From NCBI RefSeq assembly GCF_019966535.1, contig NZ_JAIMID010000034.1, positions 1-45,479 on the forward strand: a DNA stretch of 45,479 nt, given 5' to 3'. This document shows positions 28,290 to 35,415 of the stretch, one piece after another. This DNA is from Mesobacterium pallidum (lineage in GTDB: Bacteria; Pseudomonadota; Alphaproteobacteria; Rhodobacterales; Rhodobacteraceae). The position numbers and the translations under genes are program-made. Positions within the stretch are counted from its first letter, which is position 1. The number at the start of each line of letters is the position of its first letter. The notes below the pieces were generated by a model. The model was not told where the DNA came from, made no database searches, and saw only the letters and a list, made by a program, of their open reading frames with translations.

Positions 28290-29151
28290 CCGGGTGCCGG
28301 CCACATCGCCAAAGCCCTGGGGTGCGTGGTCGCCCGCCGATCTTGCCGCGGAACGTGCGCGACGCGAAGCCCTTGGCCAGAAGGCAGCCGAGGCGGCCCC
28401 GGCAATGGCGCACGAAGACCGGCTCACTGTGGGGGGCCTCCCTGCCCTGCTCTGCACGCCCGCGGGTGCCAGGTCGACGGTGCCACATATCTTCGTGCAT
28501 GGCGGCGGCTGGGTCTTCGGCTCGTCTGTCCAGAGCCTTGGCCTGATTCGCCGCCTCGCCGCGCAAGCAAGACGCCCCGTCCTGTCCATCGACTATCCAC
28601 TGGCGCCTGAACGGCCCTACCCGCACGCGATCCATGCTCTCATCGCTGTCCTGGACGAGTTCGAAGCCGGCTCCGGCATTGCCGGTGTCATTGCCGCAAG
28701 TGCCGGTGCGCAGGTCGCCATACACGCCTTGGCCAGGGCCAACTGCCGACATGGTGCCGGGGCCCTTCTGTTCTGCGGCGCCTTCAGACCCGACACCACC
28801 GCCTGGTCACATGGCGCCTTCGGCAGTCTGGAGGGGCGGCTGACCTCGGCGGCGATGCAGGCCTTTCTGACGGCTTATGCGATGCCGCCCGACACCCTTC
28901 CCCCTGTTCCGGACCACGTGCCGCCGATGTTTCTGTCCGTCGGGGATGCAGACCCGCTCCTGGCGGACACTCTCGACCTTTATTCCCGGGTCGCCGCACG
29001 CAGGGCTGGGGACCACCTGCAGGTCATTCCGGGCGCGACACACGGCTTCATGAATGACTGGCATCTGGATGCCGGTATCGACGGGGCGCTTGGGACCGCG
29101 GTCGACTGGCTGGAAGATCGTGTCGCCAGCGTGCGCGCCGGCGCGGGCTGA
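28282..29151 (+). CDS. Alpha/beta hydrolase, hormone-sensitive-lipase type
   Basis: 289 residues. HGGGW forms the oxyanion hole of the HSL (alpha/beta hydrolase fold 3) family. The nucleophile elbow reads A-A-S-A-G in IAASAGAQVAIHAL instead of the usual G-D-S-A-G, but the serine is kept. The acid is in VGDADPLLAD and the histidine in GATHGFMND. It probably hydrolyses a carboxyl ester or amide in the cytoplasm; together with the sulfatase and transporter it may complete the breakdown of one substrate. The start overlaps the small ORF before it. It is the last gene of the operon. Confidence 0.85.
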   Translation: MTDRVPATSPKPWGAWSPADLAAERARREALGQKAAEAAPAMAHEDRLTVGGLPALLCTPAGARSTVPHIFVHGGGWVFGSSVQSLGLIRRLAAQARRPVLSIDYPLAPERPYPHAIHALIAVLDEFEAGSGIAGVIAASAGAQVAIHALARANCRHGAGALLFCGAFRPDTTAWSHGAFGSLEGRLTSAAMQAFLTAYAMPPDTLPPVPDHVPPMFLSVGDADPLLADTLDLYSRVAARRAGDHLQVIPGATHGFMNDWHLDAGIDGALGTAVDWLEDRVASVRAGAG

Positions 29152-29450
29152 AGCCATTTTTGCGTCGGTCACGGTTTCGGGCCCGCGTCCTCCGCAGCCT
29201 CGTCCGGCGCGGGCTATCGGGCATGACGCGGATGATTTCCAGCGCCCACGTCGGCATCAAGGCGGCGAATGCCCGGGTCCTGTCCACCCCGTGGCAGCGC
29301 TGCCGCCGTCGCCCGGAGACCAGGTTCCCGCGCTGGGTCCTGAAGCCTCCTCGGATCCAGCGTTACTCAGCTACCCGTCACGCCAGGGCCCCGAAGGATC
29401 GGAGCAATGCCGCTCCTGGCCGGGCGGCTGCCACGGTGCAGGACTGCAAG
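29152..29450. other. 300-base gap, no gene seen
   Basis: This is the space between the convergent hydrolase gene and the minus-strand hypothetical gene. Only short frames without start signals are present. No clear terminator with a T tract was seen. Confidence 0.5.
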
Positions 29451-29942
29451 TCATTCTCCGATGCCTGGGCGACTGCTTCCAGGGCGCGGTCCGGGGGCGC
29501 CTGGTTTCTTTGCGTCGTTTGCCCCGGCGACATGGCGGGTTTCCCTTGCGCCTTGCTGCCCTGCTTCCGACCGGGCCGCGTAGAGATCGCGCAGCTCGGA
29601 CTCCTCCACCCGGTCTGCCTGCATGACGAGACGGATCATCGGGTCTGCCAGCATCTCCTCAAGGAAGCGGTCCGTGAGGGCCTGTCCGGTAAGCTTGTCC
29701 CGAGCGATCGCGTGTTCCAGCTCGGCCCGCGGCACGGTGAGCGTCCGGTCCAGCCCGGGGTGCGAGGCCCTGGAATGGAGGCGCACAAGAACCGATGATG
29801 TCGTGGCGCCCGGCGCGACCCGGTCCACAGGCCCATCCGCCCGCGACTCGATCTGGTATTCGCCAGGCGGCAGGGTTTCGTTGAACCCCGCAAGCTCGAA
29901 CGGTTGCAGGAATTCGGTGGTCGTCTTGATCGATGCGATCAT
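29451..29942 (-). CDS. Conserved hypothetical protein
   Basis: 163 residues, no named domain recognised. The N-terminal 60 residues (KTTTEFLQPFELAGFNETLPPGEYQIESR) form a beta-rich small domain that I recall from roseobacter and rhizobial hypothetical proteins. A helical middle follows (LTVPRAELEHAIARDKLTGQALTDRFLEEMLADPMIRLVMQADRVEESELRDLY). The tail of about 45 residues is rich in Gly, Pro, Ala and Arg and is probably disordered. The ATG at 29942 has GGAG at eight bases. It is cytoplasmic by sequence. It may be transcribed with the transglutaminase-like gene 109 bases upstream. Confidence 0.7.
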   Translation of the reverse strand: MIASIKTTTEFLQPFELAGFNETLPPGEYQIESRADGPVDRVAPGATTSSVLVRLHSRASHPGLDRTLTVPRAELEHAIARDKLTGQALTDRFLEEMLADPMIRLVMQADRVEESELRDLYAARSEAGQQGARETRHVAGANDAKKPGAPGPRPGSSRPGIGE

Positions 29943-30051
29943 CTCGATGCTCCAGTGCTAATTCAGATTTGGGTGCCGGCAAGGACAGGCGACCGGGCCG
30001 GCCTGCCGGCATGACGGGCGCGCAGGGCGGCACGGTCGGGGTTGCCTGGTG

Positions 30052-30882
30052 TCAAGAGCCCGTCGGCGCCGCTGCAGGGTCAACCTGGGCGTCGCTTGTC
30101 CAGACGTCGAACCGGGCCAGGACGCTTGGCCCGAATGTCTGCGTCAAAGGGACGTCGGCGGCGTCCCGGCCTCTGGCAATAAGGATCCTGCCCAGGCGAC
30201 GGCTGTTGTTGCGGGGATCGAAGACCCACCACCGGCCGTCCAGGAAGACCTCCATCCAGGCTGCGAAATCGTCCGGTGCATGAGGTTCCGGTTGGCCGAA
30301 TTCGCTCAGGTAGCCAGTACAGTAGCGTGCCGGAATGTTCATGCAGCGACAGAAGGCGATGGCGAGATGGGCGAAATCCCGACAGACGCCATGCCGACCG
30401 GCCAGCGTTTCGGACGCCGTGCGGGTCGCGCTTGCCTGCATGTAGTCGAACGAGACCCAGGTATGCACGTAATCGCAGATCGCCTGAACACGCGTCCAGC
30501 CGGGCGCGGTATCTTCGAACAGCCGCCAGGCGTCTTCCGACAGAAGATCGGTGTCGCAGTAGCGACTGCCGAGCAGGTAGACCAATGTCTCGAAAGGCAG
30601 ATCCTCGACGGCCTGCTGCGCGGCGCCGGGTGCGACCGGATCGGGCAGTCCCGTGTCGCGGAATATGCCGTCGGTGCACAGGGTGAAATCGCCCGCCGGC
30701 GCGACCATCCGCGTACACCAGTTCCCGAAACCGTCGCGATAGCTTTCCAGCGGCACGCTTGGTTCGGTCACCAGGTAGTCGGCACGTTCCAGGTCGCCAA
30801 AGCGCGAGTAATGCACGTTCAGCATGGCGATCAATGGCGTCGGCTGGGCCAGCTGGTAGCGCAGGCGGCAGCCGATCCGCAT
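30052..30882 (-). CDS. Transglutaminase-like protein
   Basis: 276 residues. An N-terminal beta-rich domain (MRIGCRLRYQLAQPTPLIAML) of the bacterial transglutaminase N type precedes a papain-fold core. The catalytic triad is Cys167 in GRHGVCRDFAHLAIAFCR, His201 in HAPDDFAAWMEVFLDG and Asp222 in WWVFDPRN. Such proteins are usually peptidases or amidases rather than cross-linkers. There is no signal peptide. The ATG at 30882 matches the family start; the frame is open further upstream, but only by overlap with the cysteine-rich protein gene. Forty bases separate it from that gene, so they are probably one operon. Confidence 0.85.
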   Translation of the reverse strand: MRIGCRLRYQLAQPTPLIAMLNVHYSRFGDLERADYLVTEPSVPLESYRDGFGNWCTRMVAPAGDFTLCTDGIFRDTGLPDPVAPGAAQQAVEDLPFETLVYLLGSRYCDTDLLSEDAWRLFEDTAPGWTRVQAICDYVHTWVSFDYMQASATRTASETLAGRHGVCRDFAHLAIAFCRCMNIPARYCTGYLSEFGQPEPHAPDDFAAWMEVFLDGRWWVFDPRNNSRRLGRILIARGRDAADVPLTQTFGPSVLARFDVWTSDAQVDPAAAPTGS

Positions 30883-30922
30883 GCGAATGCCCGGCGCGCT
30901 GCCATGGCCCTGAGAGGATACC

Positions 30923-31726
30923 CTATCGTCCAAGTACGCACTCCCCGTCAGAAGGTTGAAAGCCGTCTCCGCACCGCCAGCGGTTTCCGGACCGATCCAG
31001 ATGCGCGTTCGCGGGAAGGTCGATCGCGACACAGGCCGCGCCGGCCTGCGCGAATCCCCGTTCGCAGCGCCATCCCGGCCCGTAGGCGGCCGGGTCCAGG
31101 AAGGCATTGGCAGGAAGCGCCACCGGGTCGCAGCGGCCTCGGGTCTCGACGAAGCCACGCTCGCAGGCCCATTCCGCGCCATACTCGGCATTGGTGAGAT
31201 AGCCGTTCTCGGGAACCGCGATCGGCACGCAGGCGCCGTCCGACGGCGTGAAACCGCGGTCGCAGGTCCAGCCGGTGCCGGACGGCTGATCGGTGAGGTA
31301 GGCGTGGTCCGGCAGGACGATCGCCACGCAGCTCGCCCGGTCACGCCGATATCCGCGATCGCATTGCCAGTCGTAGCCAGTGGACTTGAGGTAGGCATTC
31401 TCGGGCACCGGGACGGCTTGGCAGGACGTGCGCCCCACCTGTTCGTAGCCGTGCATGCACGCCCAGCCCGTCCCGTAGGATCGCCCGGTCGGATAGGCGT
31501 TCTTCGGGATGTCGAGTGTCGCGCATTCCGCGCCGTCCACCCGGTAGCCGGGCAGGCAATCCCAGCCACCGCCGTAGCTTCGCGCCTCCGCGTTCGCGGG
31601 CACGGGGCCGGTGCCGTCCTGCGCCAGGGCGGGCAGCGCCAGGCAGGCGATCATCATGGCCAACGCGAGCACGATGGGCCCTCGGCGCGTGACGTTCGGT
31701 GTTGCACGCGCGATGGCGTTGCTCAT
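30923..31726 (-). CDS. Secreted protein with seven two-cysteine repeats
   Basis: 267 residues. A signal peptide with a long basic N-region is cleaved after LALPALA. The rest is seven tandem repeats of about 33 residues, each with the pattern [VIL]-P-x-N-A-[YFH]-L, a variable piece, G-x-W-x-C-x-x-G-[YF], four or five residues, and a second Cys. The fourteen regularly spaced cysteines suggest one disulfide per repeat in a periplasmic or secreted rod. I do not recognise a named family, and no function is assigned. Its ATG overlaps the stop of the upstream membrane-protein gene by four bases, so the two are coupled. Confidence 0.75.
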   Translation of the reverse strand: MSNAIARATPNVTRRGPIVLALAMMIACLALPALAQDGTGPVPANAEARSYGGGWDCLPGYRVDGAECATLDIPKNAYPTGRSYGTGWACMHGYEQVGRTSCQAVPVPENAYLKSTGYDWQCDRGYRRDRASCVAIVLPDHAYLTDQPSGTGWTCDRGFTPSDGACVPIAVPENGYLTNAEYGAEWACERGFVETRGRCDPVALPANAFLDPAAYGPGWRCERGFAQAGAACVAIDLPANAHLDRSGNRWRCGDGFQPSDGECVLGR

Positions 31727-32109
31727 CCTTCGTCCACCGTTGCGACGGGCTGCTCGGGCATCGAGTCGACGTCGAGCGAGGCCAGGCAGGCCTGCGCGAT
31801 GTCACGATCCGGGGACTCCGCACCGGGCACGGTCGCCCAACCGGCTTCGATCAGGGCATCCCGGCGCTGGTACCGCGACGCGTCGCGGATGGTCGCCAGC
31901 TTGGCCAGGCGGTCGGGATCGGACTGTGCCATGTCGAGGCAGACAGGCACCATGGCCGCCACGACGTCGTCGTGAGACATCGTCATGGCCCTGTCCTGTG
32001 CCGTGCCGCCGGTTACCCAGCCGCCCCAGGTAAAGCCGCCGATGGCGACGACGATCGCGCCGATCGCGGCACCATAAAGACCAGGCTTGAGCCATTCGGG
32101 AGTGTTCAT
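31723..32109 (-). CDS. Small membrane-anchored conserved protein
   Basis: 128 residues. One N-terminal membrane helix (about 8-30; YGAAIGAIVVAIGGFTWGGW) is followed by TGGTA and a soluble helical domain with two cysteines (MVPVCLDMAQSDP and DIAQACLASLD). The pattern is common in alphaproteobacterial hypothetical proteins; no function is known to me. The ATG at 32109 has AGGAGG seven bases upstream. The stop overlaps the start of the cysteine-repeat gene (TGA within ATGA), so it leads that operon. Confidence 0.75.
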   Translation of the reverse strand: MNTPEWLKPGLYGAAIGAIVVAIGGFTWGGWVTGGTAQDRAMTMSHDDVVAAMVPVCLDMAQSDPDRLAKLATIRDASRYQRRDALIEAGWATVPGAESPDRDIAQACLASLDVDSMPEQPVATVDEG

Positions 32110-32729
32110 GAATTATCCTCCTGCGGAGAAAGCGCCGCATCGCTGTGAAGACGTGTCCGGGTCGCAGTCGGCTGCCGGTTCAGCGCGATCTTGTCGACGC
32201 CGCGAGGGGTGCCGGCAGTCCCAGGCTTTCAAGCCGTGAGGCGCGGCAGGCCCCGAGGCCGATTTCGTGGAACGTCATGCGTGTCCTTGTCCGGACCAGG
32301 TGGTCCGGTGTCGCCGTCCGGCAAAGGATCTGCCAGGCCGGCTGGGGTGTACCCGGGGCAACAGGGCCCGACACGGTATTGCGCCAAGGCCCGCCCTGAG
32401 CGGGGTCCCCCCGACGTGATGTGGGAAAACGGGTCGTCACGACCGGGGGCGGCGCCTGGCGCCGCCTGCTCACGCGGCATAGCGGTGACGTCCTCCAAAG
32501 GTGGGATCGAACGACAGGGATTTCAATGGCATCCGCCTCAGAACGAAATTAAATTTCCAAACTGCGCGACTTCGCTTGTGTTCCGCGCGGCGAAGGCGCA
32601 TGTGTGGCGAGCTAACGTTTTTCTCTGCGACCCTCTGCTTCCGTTCATCCGGCTTCAGTCGTTCTCTCAGTCTGACTTCGCCGGGCTGTCGCATATCGTG
32701 GACAGCATCAAGAACAGGAGACCACGGAT
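32110..32729. other. 620-base intergenic region upstream of cspA
   Basis: The two flanking genes diverge from here. A minus-strand frame from 32480 (83 residues, GGAGG eleven bases upstream) has a Gly/Pro-rich composition and no family resemblance, so it is not called. A perfect 13-bp AT-rich palindrome, GAAATTAAATTTC, lies at 32545-32557, about 170 bases before cspA. The segment from there to cspA probably includes a long cspA 5' leader. Confidence 0.5.
32545..32557. promoter_or_regulatory. AT-rich palindrome upstream of cspA
   Basis: GAAATTAAATTTC is symmetric about the central A, in an otherwise GC-rich region. It may be a regulator site or an upstream promoter element for cspA or for the divergent membrane-protein operon. 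Confidence 0.35.
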
Positions 32730-32936
32730 ATGGCCACTGGCACCGTGAAATTTTTCAACGCATCCAAAGGCTTCGGCTTCATCGAAACGGAATCGGGCGG
32801 CAAGGACGTCTTTGTCCACATCTCCGCCGTCGAGCGCGCAGGCCTGACCGGCCTCGCCGATGCGCAGAAGGTGACCTTCGACGTCGAATCCGGCAGAGAC
32901 GGCCGCGAAAGCGCGACCAATCTCGCGCTCGCTTGA
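32730..32936 (+). CDS. Cold-shock protein (CspA family)
   Basis: 68 residues, a single cold-shock domain that binds single-stranded RNA and DNA. It has RNP1 KGFGFI and RNP2 VFVHIS, and starts MATGTVKFFNASKGFGF. AGGAG lies nine bases before the ATG. A desaturase gene follows after a perfect hairpin, suggesting a shared low-temperature response. Whether this copy is cold-induced cannot be read from the sequence. Confidence 0.95.
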   Translation: MATGTVKFFNASKGFGFIETESGGKDVFVHISAVERAGLTGLADAQKVTFDVESGRDGRESATNLALA

Positions 32937-32945
32937 GCGAGCCGA

Positions 32946-32971
32946 CCGGGCGCTCCCCACGGAGCGCCCGG
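32946..32971 (+). promoter_or_regulatory. Hairpin between cspA and the desaturase gene
   Basis: A perfect 11-bp stem, CCGGGCGCTCC with GGAGCGCCCGG, closes a CCAC loop. It begins 10 bases after the cspA stop and ends 5 bases before the desaturase ATG. The only Shine-Dalgarno-like sequence for the desaturase (GGAG at 32961-32964) is in the 3' arm. There is no T tract, so it is either a poor terminator or a structure that limits desaturase translation. Confidence 0.6.
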
Positions 32972-32976
32972 ACACC

Positions 32977-34005
32977 ATGACTGACCCCCGTTCCAGCACC
33001 GAAGACCTGCTTGATGCGCGCCACTGGTCGCGTATCCTGACCCGGTACCGTGCACCTGACGCCTCTCGCAGCGTCCTGGAACTGGTCGTGACGCTTGCGC
33101 CGTTTCTCGCGATCTGGGCCGTTGCCTGGTGGTCGCTGTCCTACAGCACGGCGCTGGCGATCCTTCTTTCCCTGCTCAACGCGGCCTTCCTTCTGCGGCT
33201 CTTCATGATCCAGCACGACTGCGGCCACGGATCGTTCTTCCGCAGCCGACGCCTGTGCAACTGGATCGGGCGCGCCATCGGCGTGGTCACCCTGACGCCC
33301 TATGACGTCTGGCGCGAAACCCACGCGATCCACCACGCCTCGACGGGCAATCTCGACCGGCGCGGGATCGGCGACATGCCGACGTTGACGGTCGCCGAGT
33401 ATCGCTCCAAAGGCATGATCGGCCGGGGCCTTTACCGCCTGGTCCGTCACCCGCTGTTCCTGTTCGGTGTCGTGCCGTTCTACACGTTCTTCCTGCAGAA
33501 TCGGCTTCCGATCGGGCTGATGCGGTCCGGGTGGAAATACTGGCTAAGCGCCATGGCGACGAACGCGGCGATCGCCGCCTTCCTGACGGCCCTTGTCTGG
33601 GTCAGCGGCTGGGCCGTCGTTGTCTGTGTCGTCTTTCCGACGATGCTTCTCGCGGCGATGATCGGCGTGTGGTTCTTCTTTATCCAGCACCAGTTCGAGC
33701 ACACCACCTGGAGCGATGATGCCGACTGGGACGTTCAGACCGCGGCCCTCGAGGGCAGTTCGTACTACGATCTTCCGCCGGTCCTGCGGTGGATCACCGG
33801 AAACATCGGCGTCCATCATGTCCACCATCTTGCCAGCCGGATCCCGTTCTATCGTCTGCCCGAGGTGCTGCGCGACCATGACGCGCTTGCATCGTCGAAC
33901 CGCGTGACCTTGCGGGACAGCTTTGCCTGCGCGCGTCTCGCGCTGTGGGACCAGACCGAGCGCCGGCTGGTGACATTCGCGGAGGCACGACGCGCGCCGG
34001 CGTGA
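32977..34005 (+). CDS. Membrane fatty-acid desaturase
   Basis: 342 residues. The three histidine boxes that hold the di-iron centre are present: HDCGHGSFF (about residue 80), HAIHH (about 112) and HHVHH (about 272). An extra QHQFEHTTW segment comes before the last box. Several membrane helices lie between them (VVTLAPFLAIWAVAWWSL, LFLFGVVPFYTFFL, FLTALVWVSGWAVVVCVVF). It inserts a double bond into membrane acyl chains using oxygen and electrons. Its place directly after cspA fits a role in keeping membranes fluid in the cold. The RBS is inside the hairpin at 32946-32971. Confidence 0.9.
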   Translation: MTDPRSSTEDLLDARHWSRILTRYRAPDASRSVLELVVTLAPFLAIWAVAWWSLSYSTALAILLSLLNAAFLLRLFMIQHDCGHGSFFRSRRLCNWIGRAIGVVTLTPYDVWRETHAIHHASTGNLDRRGIGDMPTLTVAEYRSKGMIGRGLYRLVRHPLFLFGVVPFYTFFLQNRLPIGLMRSGWKYWLSAMATNAAIAAFLTALVWVSGWAVVVCVVFPTMLLAAMIGVWFFFIQHQFEHTTWSDDADWDVQTAALEGSSYYDLPPVLRWITGNIGVHHVHHLASRIPFYRLPEVLRDHDALASSNRVTLRDSFACARLALWDQTERRLVTFAEARRAPA

Positions 34006-34054
34006 ACCGCGCATGCGCTCACCTTCCCAATCCTCATATTCGGAGACAGCCATC

Positions 34055-34732
34055 ATGAACCCTTTCAGCACGGACGCGCGGACGGCCAAGGGCCGCGAGC
34101 TCTTCAAGGACAAGCCGAAAAAGAAGGTGGCGTCGAAATCGTCGGACATACCGGACGCGATCCAGCTGGGCGAACACGGCCGGTACCAGATCAAGTCGGG
34201 TCGCCTGTCGGGGGAATACGTGGCCCGCGCCTTTCCCAAGGCCCCGTCGAATGCGCGCGGCCTGATCGCCGAGGCGAAGGGCGCGACCGAGGAAGCCGCG
34301 GTTGCCGCGCTGCACGACATCATCGACGCGCGGGAAGTCCGCAGAAGCGCTGACCGTCGTGTCGATCCGGTGACGGGGCTGTCGATCCCGAGCTCGGAGG
34401 AATATGCCGAAGCGCTTGGCCAGGTCACCCTGTCCGGCCCGCAGCGCGCGATGCTGACGGCATTGGCCTGGGCGGACGATGGCGGGTTGACGGACACGCG
34501 ATTGGCCAGCGCGGGCGGCTACAAGTCGCGGGCGTCCGCCAACCGGGCCTTCGGGGCGGCGGGGATGCTGATCGCCAACTACCTGACTGTCGACGTCCCG
34601 TCCGAGACACCTCCGGGCGACGCCGGGGGAGCCGGCATCCTGGGCTATCGTGGCAAGCCGAAGAACGACGAGGATCCGGGAAACTGGGTGCTCCATGCCG
34701 AGGTGCGCGAAACCGTCAGGTTGACGTTCTGA
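34055..34732 (+). CDS. Hypothetical protein with a possible winged-helix region
   Basis: 225 residues. The N-terminal 100 residues are basic and of unknown type (KGRELFKDKPKKKVASKSSD). Residues 130-180 (VTLSGPQRAMLTALAWADDGGLTDTRLASAGGYKSRASANRAFG) look like a winged helix-turn-helix, of a kind I recall beside HNH-nuclease or restriction-like domains; that resemblance is from memory and weak. No catalytic motif is visible. The ATG at 34055 has GGAGA at nine bases and gives a Met-rich start typical of a real N-terminus. It lies 49 bases after the desaturase gene on the same strand. Confidence 0.7.
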   Translation: MNPFSTDARTAKGRELFKDKPKKKVASKSSDIPDAIQLGEHGRYQIKSGRLSGEYVARAFPKAPSNARGLIAEAKGATEEAAVAALHDIIDAREVRRSADRRVDPVTGLSIPSSEEYAEALGQVTLSGPQRAMLTALAWADDGGLTDTRLASAGGYKSRASANRAFGAAGMLIANYLTVDVPSETPPGDAGGAGILGYRGKPKNDEDPGNWVLHAEVRETVRLTF

Positions 34733-35018
34733 ACGCACCCTTAGCACGGTACCAGGCGAGGGCCCGGGTAACCTGGGACCGAACTGGCGCTTTGCATCGG
34801 AGGGTTGGCTGGATCACCCGGTGTGTCCCGCGCGCTTCCGACGGACAGAGCCTGCGGAAACCGGATGAGGCCGCGCCGAACAGTGCGCCGATGACGGGAT
34901 TGGCGCCCAAGAGACGCGTCACGTGACAACCTGGCAAAGGTCGACACCCCGTTTCATTGGGTGACACTGCTTTTCCGGGTTTCCAGGGCGGTGCCACATT
35001 GACGCGCCGATCCCCGAA
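34733..35018. other. Intergenic stretch, no gene seen
   Basis: About 290 bases follow the hypothetical gene. Minus-strand frames here are short, have no start signal and lead nowhere. No RNA gene was recognised. It continues into a possible remnant ORF at 35019. Confidence 0.45.
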
Positions 35019-35117
35019 ATGTTCGGTTCGGCCGCCGCCGGTATCCTCGCGATCGCTGCCGCGGTGGTGATGAACATCGGTCCGCGCAAAACGGCTGCTG
35101 ACGCAGAAACCGCCTGA
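35019..35117 (+). CDS. Possible small or remnant ORF ending at a hairpin
   Basis: 32 residues, with one hydrophobic segment (GSAAAGILAIAAAVVMNI) and a short tail. There is no good Shine-Dalgarno, but the frame is open 18 codons further upstream without a start, and a perfect terminator-like hairpin follows seven bases after the stop. It may be the 3' end of a deleted membrane-protein gene, or a small membrane peptide. Confidence is low. Confidence 0.25.
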   Translation: MFGSAAAGILAIAAAVVMNIGPRKTAADAETA

Positions 35118-35123
35118 ACCTCT

Positions 35124-35150
35124 TGGCCGGTGGCGCACTGCCACCGGCCA
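35124..35150. terminator. Perfect hairpin upstream of the glycine riboswitch
   Basis: An 11-bp perfect stem, TGGCCGGTGGC with GCCACCGGCCA, closes a GCACT loop. There is no T tract. It would insulate the riboswitch-controlled operon from upstream transcription. Confidence 0.5.
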
Positions 35151-35202
35151 GGATACACACTTGCCGAGAATTCCGGCTTACCATCAAAGACACACGACGG
35201 TT

Positions 35203-35368
35203 TACGCAGGAGAGTCGGGCATCGCGCCCGCGCCGACCGAGCAACGCCCCGGAATCTCTCAGGCACAGGTACTGCCCGAACCGACACTCTGGAGAGGGAT
35301 GCACCTGCATCCGCCGAAGGAGGAAGCCGCAGCCGCGGTGAAGCTCTCAGGCAAAAGGACAGAGGGGG
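35203..35368 (+). ncRNA. Tandem glycine riboswitch
   Basis: Two glycine aptamers in series. The first (about 35206-35290) has GGAGAG, the core GCCGACCGAGCAA and the closing CTCTCAGGCACAGGTACTG. The second (about 35286-35368) has CTCTGGAGAGG, the core CGCCGAAGGAGGAAGC and the hallmark CTCTCAGGCAAAAGGACAG. These are the conserved parts of the gcvT-type riboswitch, which normally turns genes on when glycine binds. It ends 47 bases before the DadA-like gene and so should control the whole dadA-bhcBCD operon. Confidence 0.92.
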
Positions 35369-35369
35369 G

Positions 35370-35389
35370 ATGCGCCGGCTTCGGCGCAT
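35370..35389 (+). promoter_or_regulatory. Expression-platform hairpin after the riboswitch
   Basis: ATGCGCCG-GCTT-CGGCGCAT is a perfect 8-bp stem with a GCTT tetraloop, starting one base after the second aptamer. No T tract follows, so it is not a plain intrinsic terminator; control may act on translation or through a larger alternative fold. It lies 27 bases before the ATG. Confidence 0.55.
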
Positions 35390-35415
35390 TCAAACCAAAT
35401 GCCAGAGTGGAACAC

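Noticed and set aside
30882..31569. Longer reading of the transglutaminase frame (to 505 residues)
   Set aside because: The extra 229 residues overlap the cysteine-repeat gene in another frame and are Arg/Thr/Pro-rich, unlike a transglutaminase N-terminus.
32180..32498. Two minus-strand small frames before cspA
   Set aside because: One has GGAGG at rather long spacing, but both are Gly/Pro/Arg-rich with no resemblance to known proteins.
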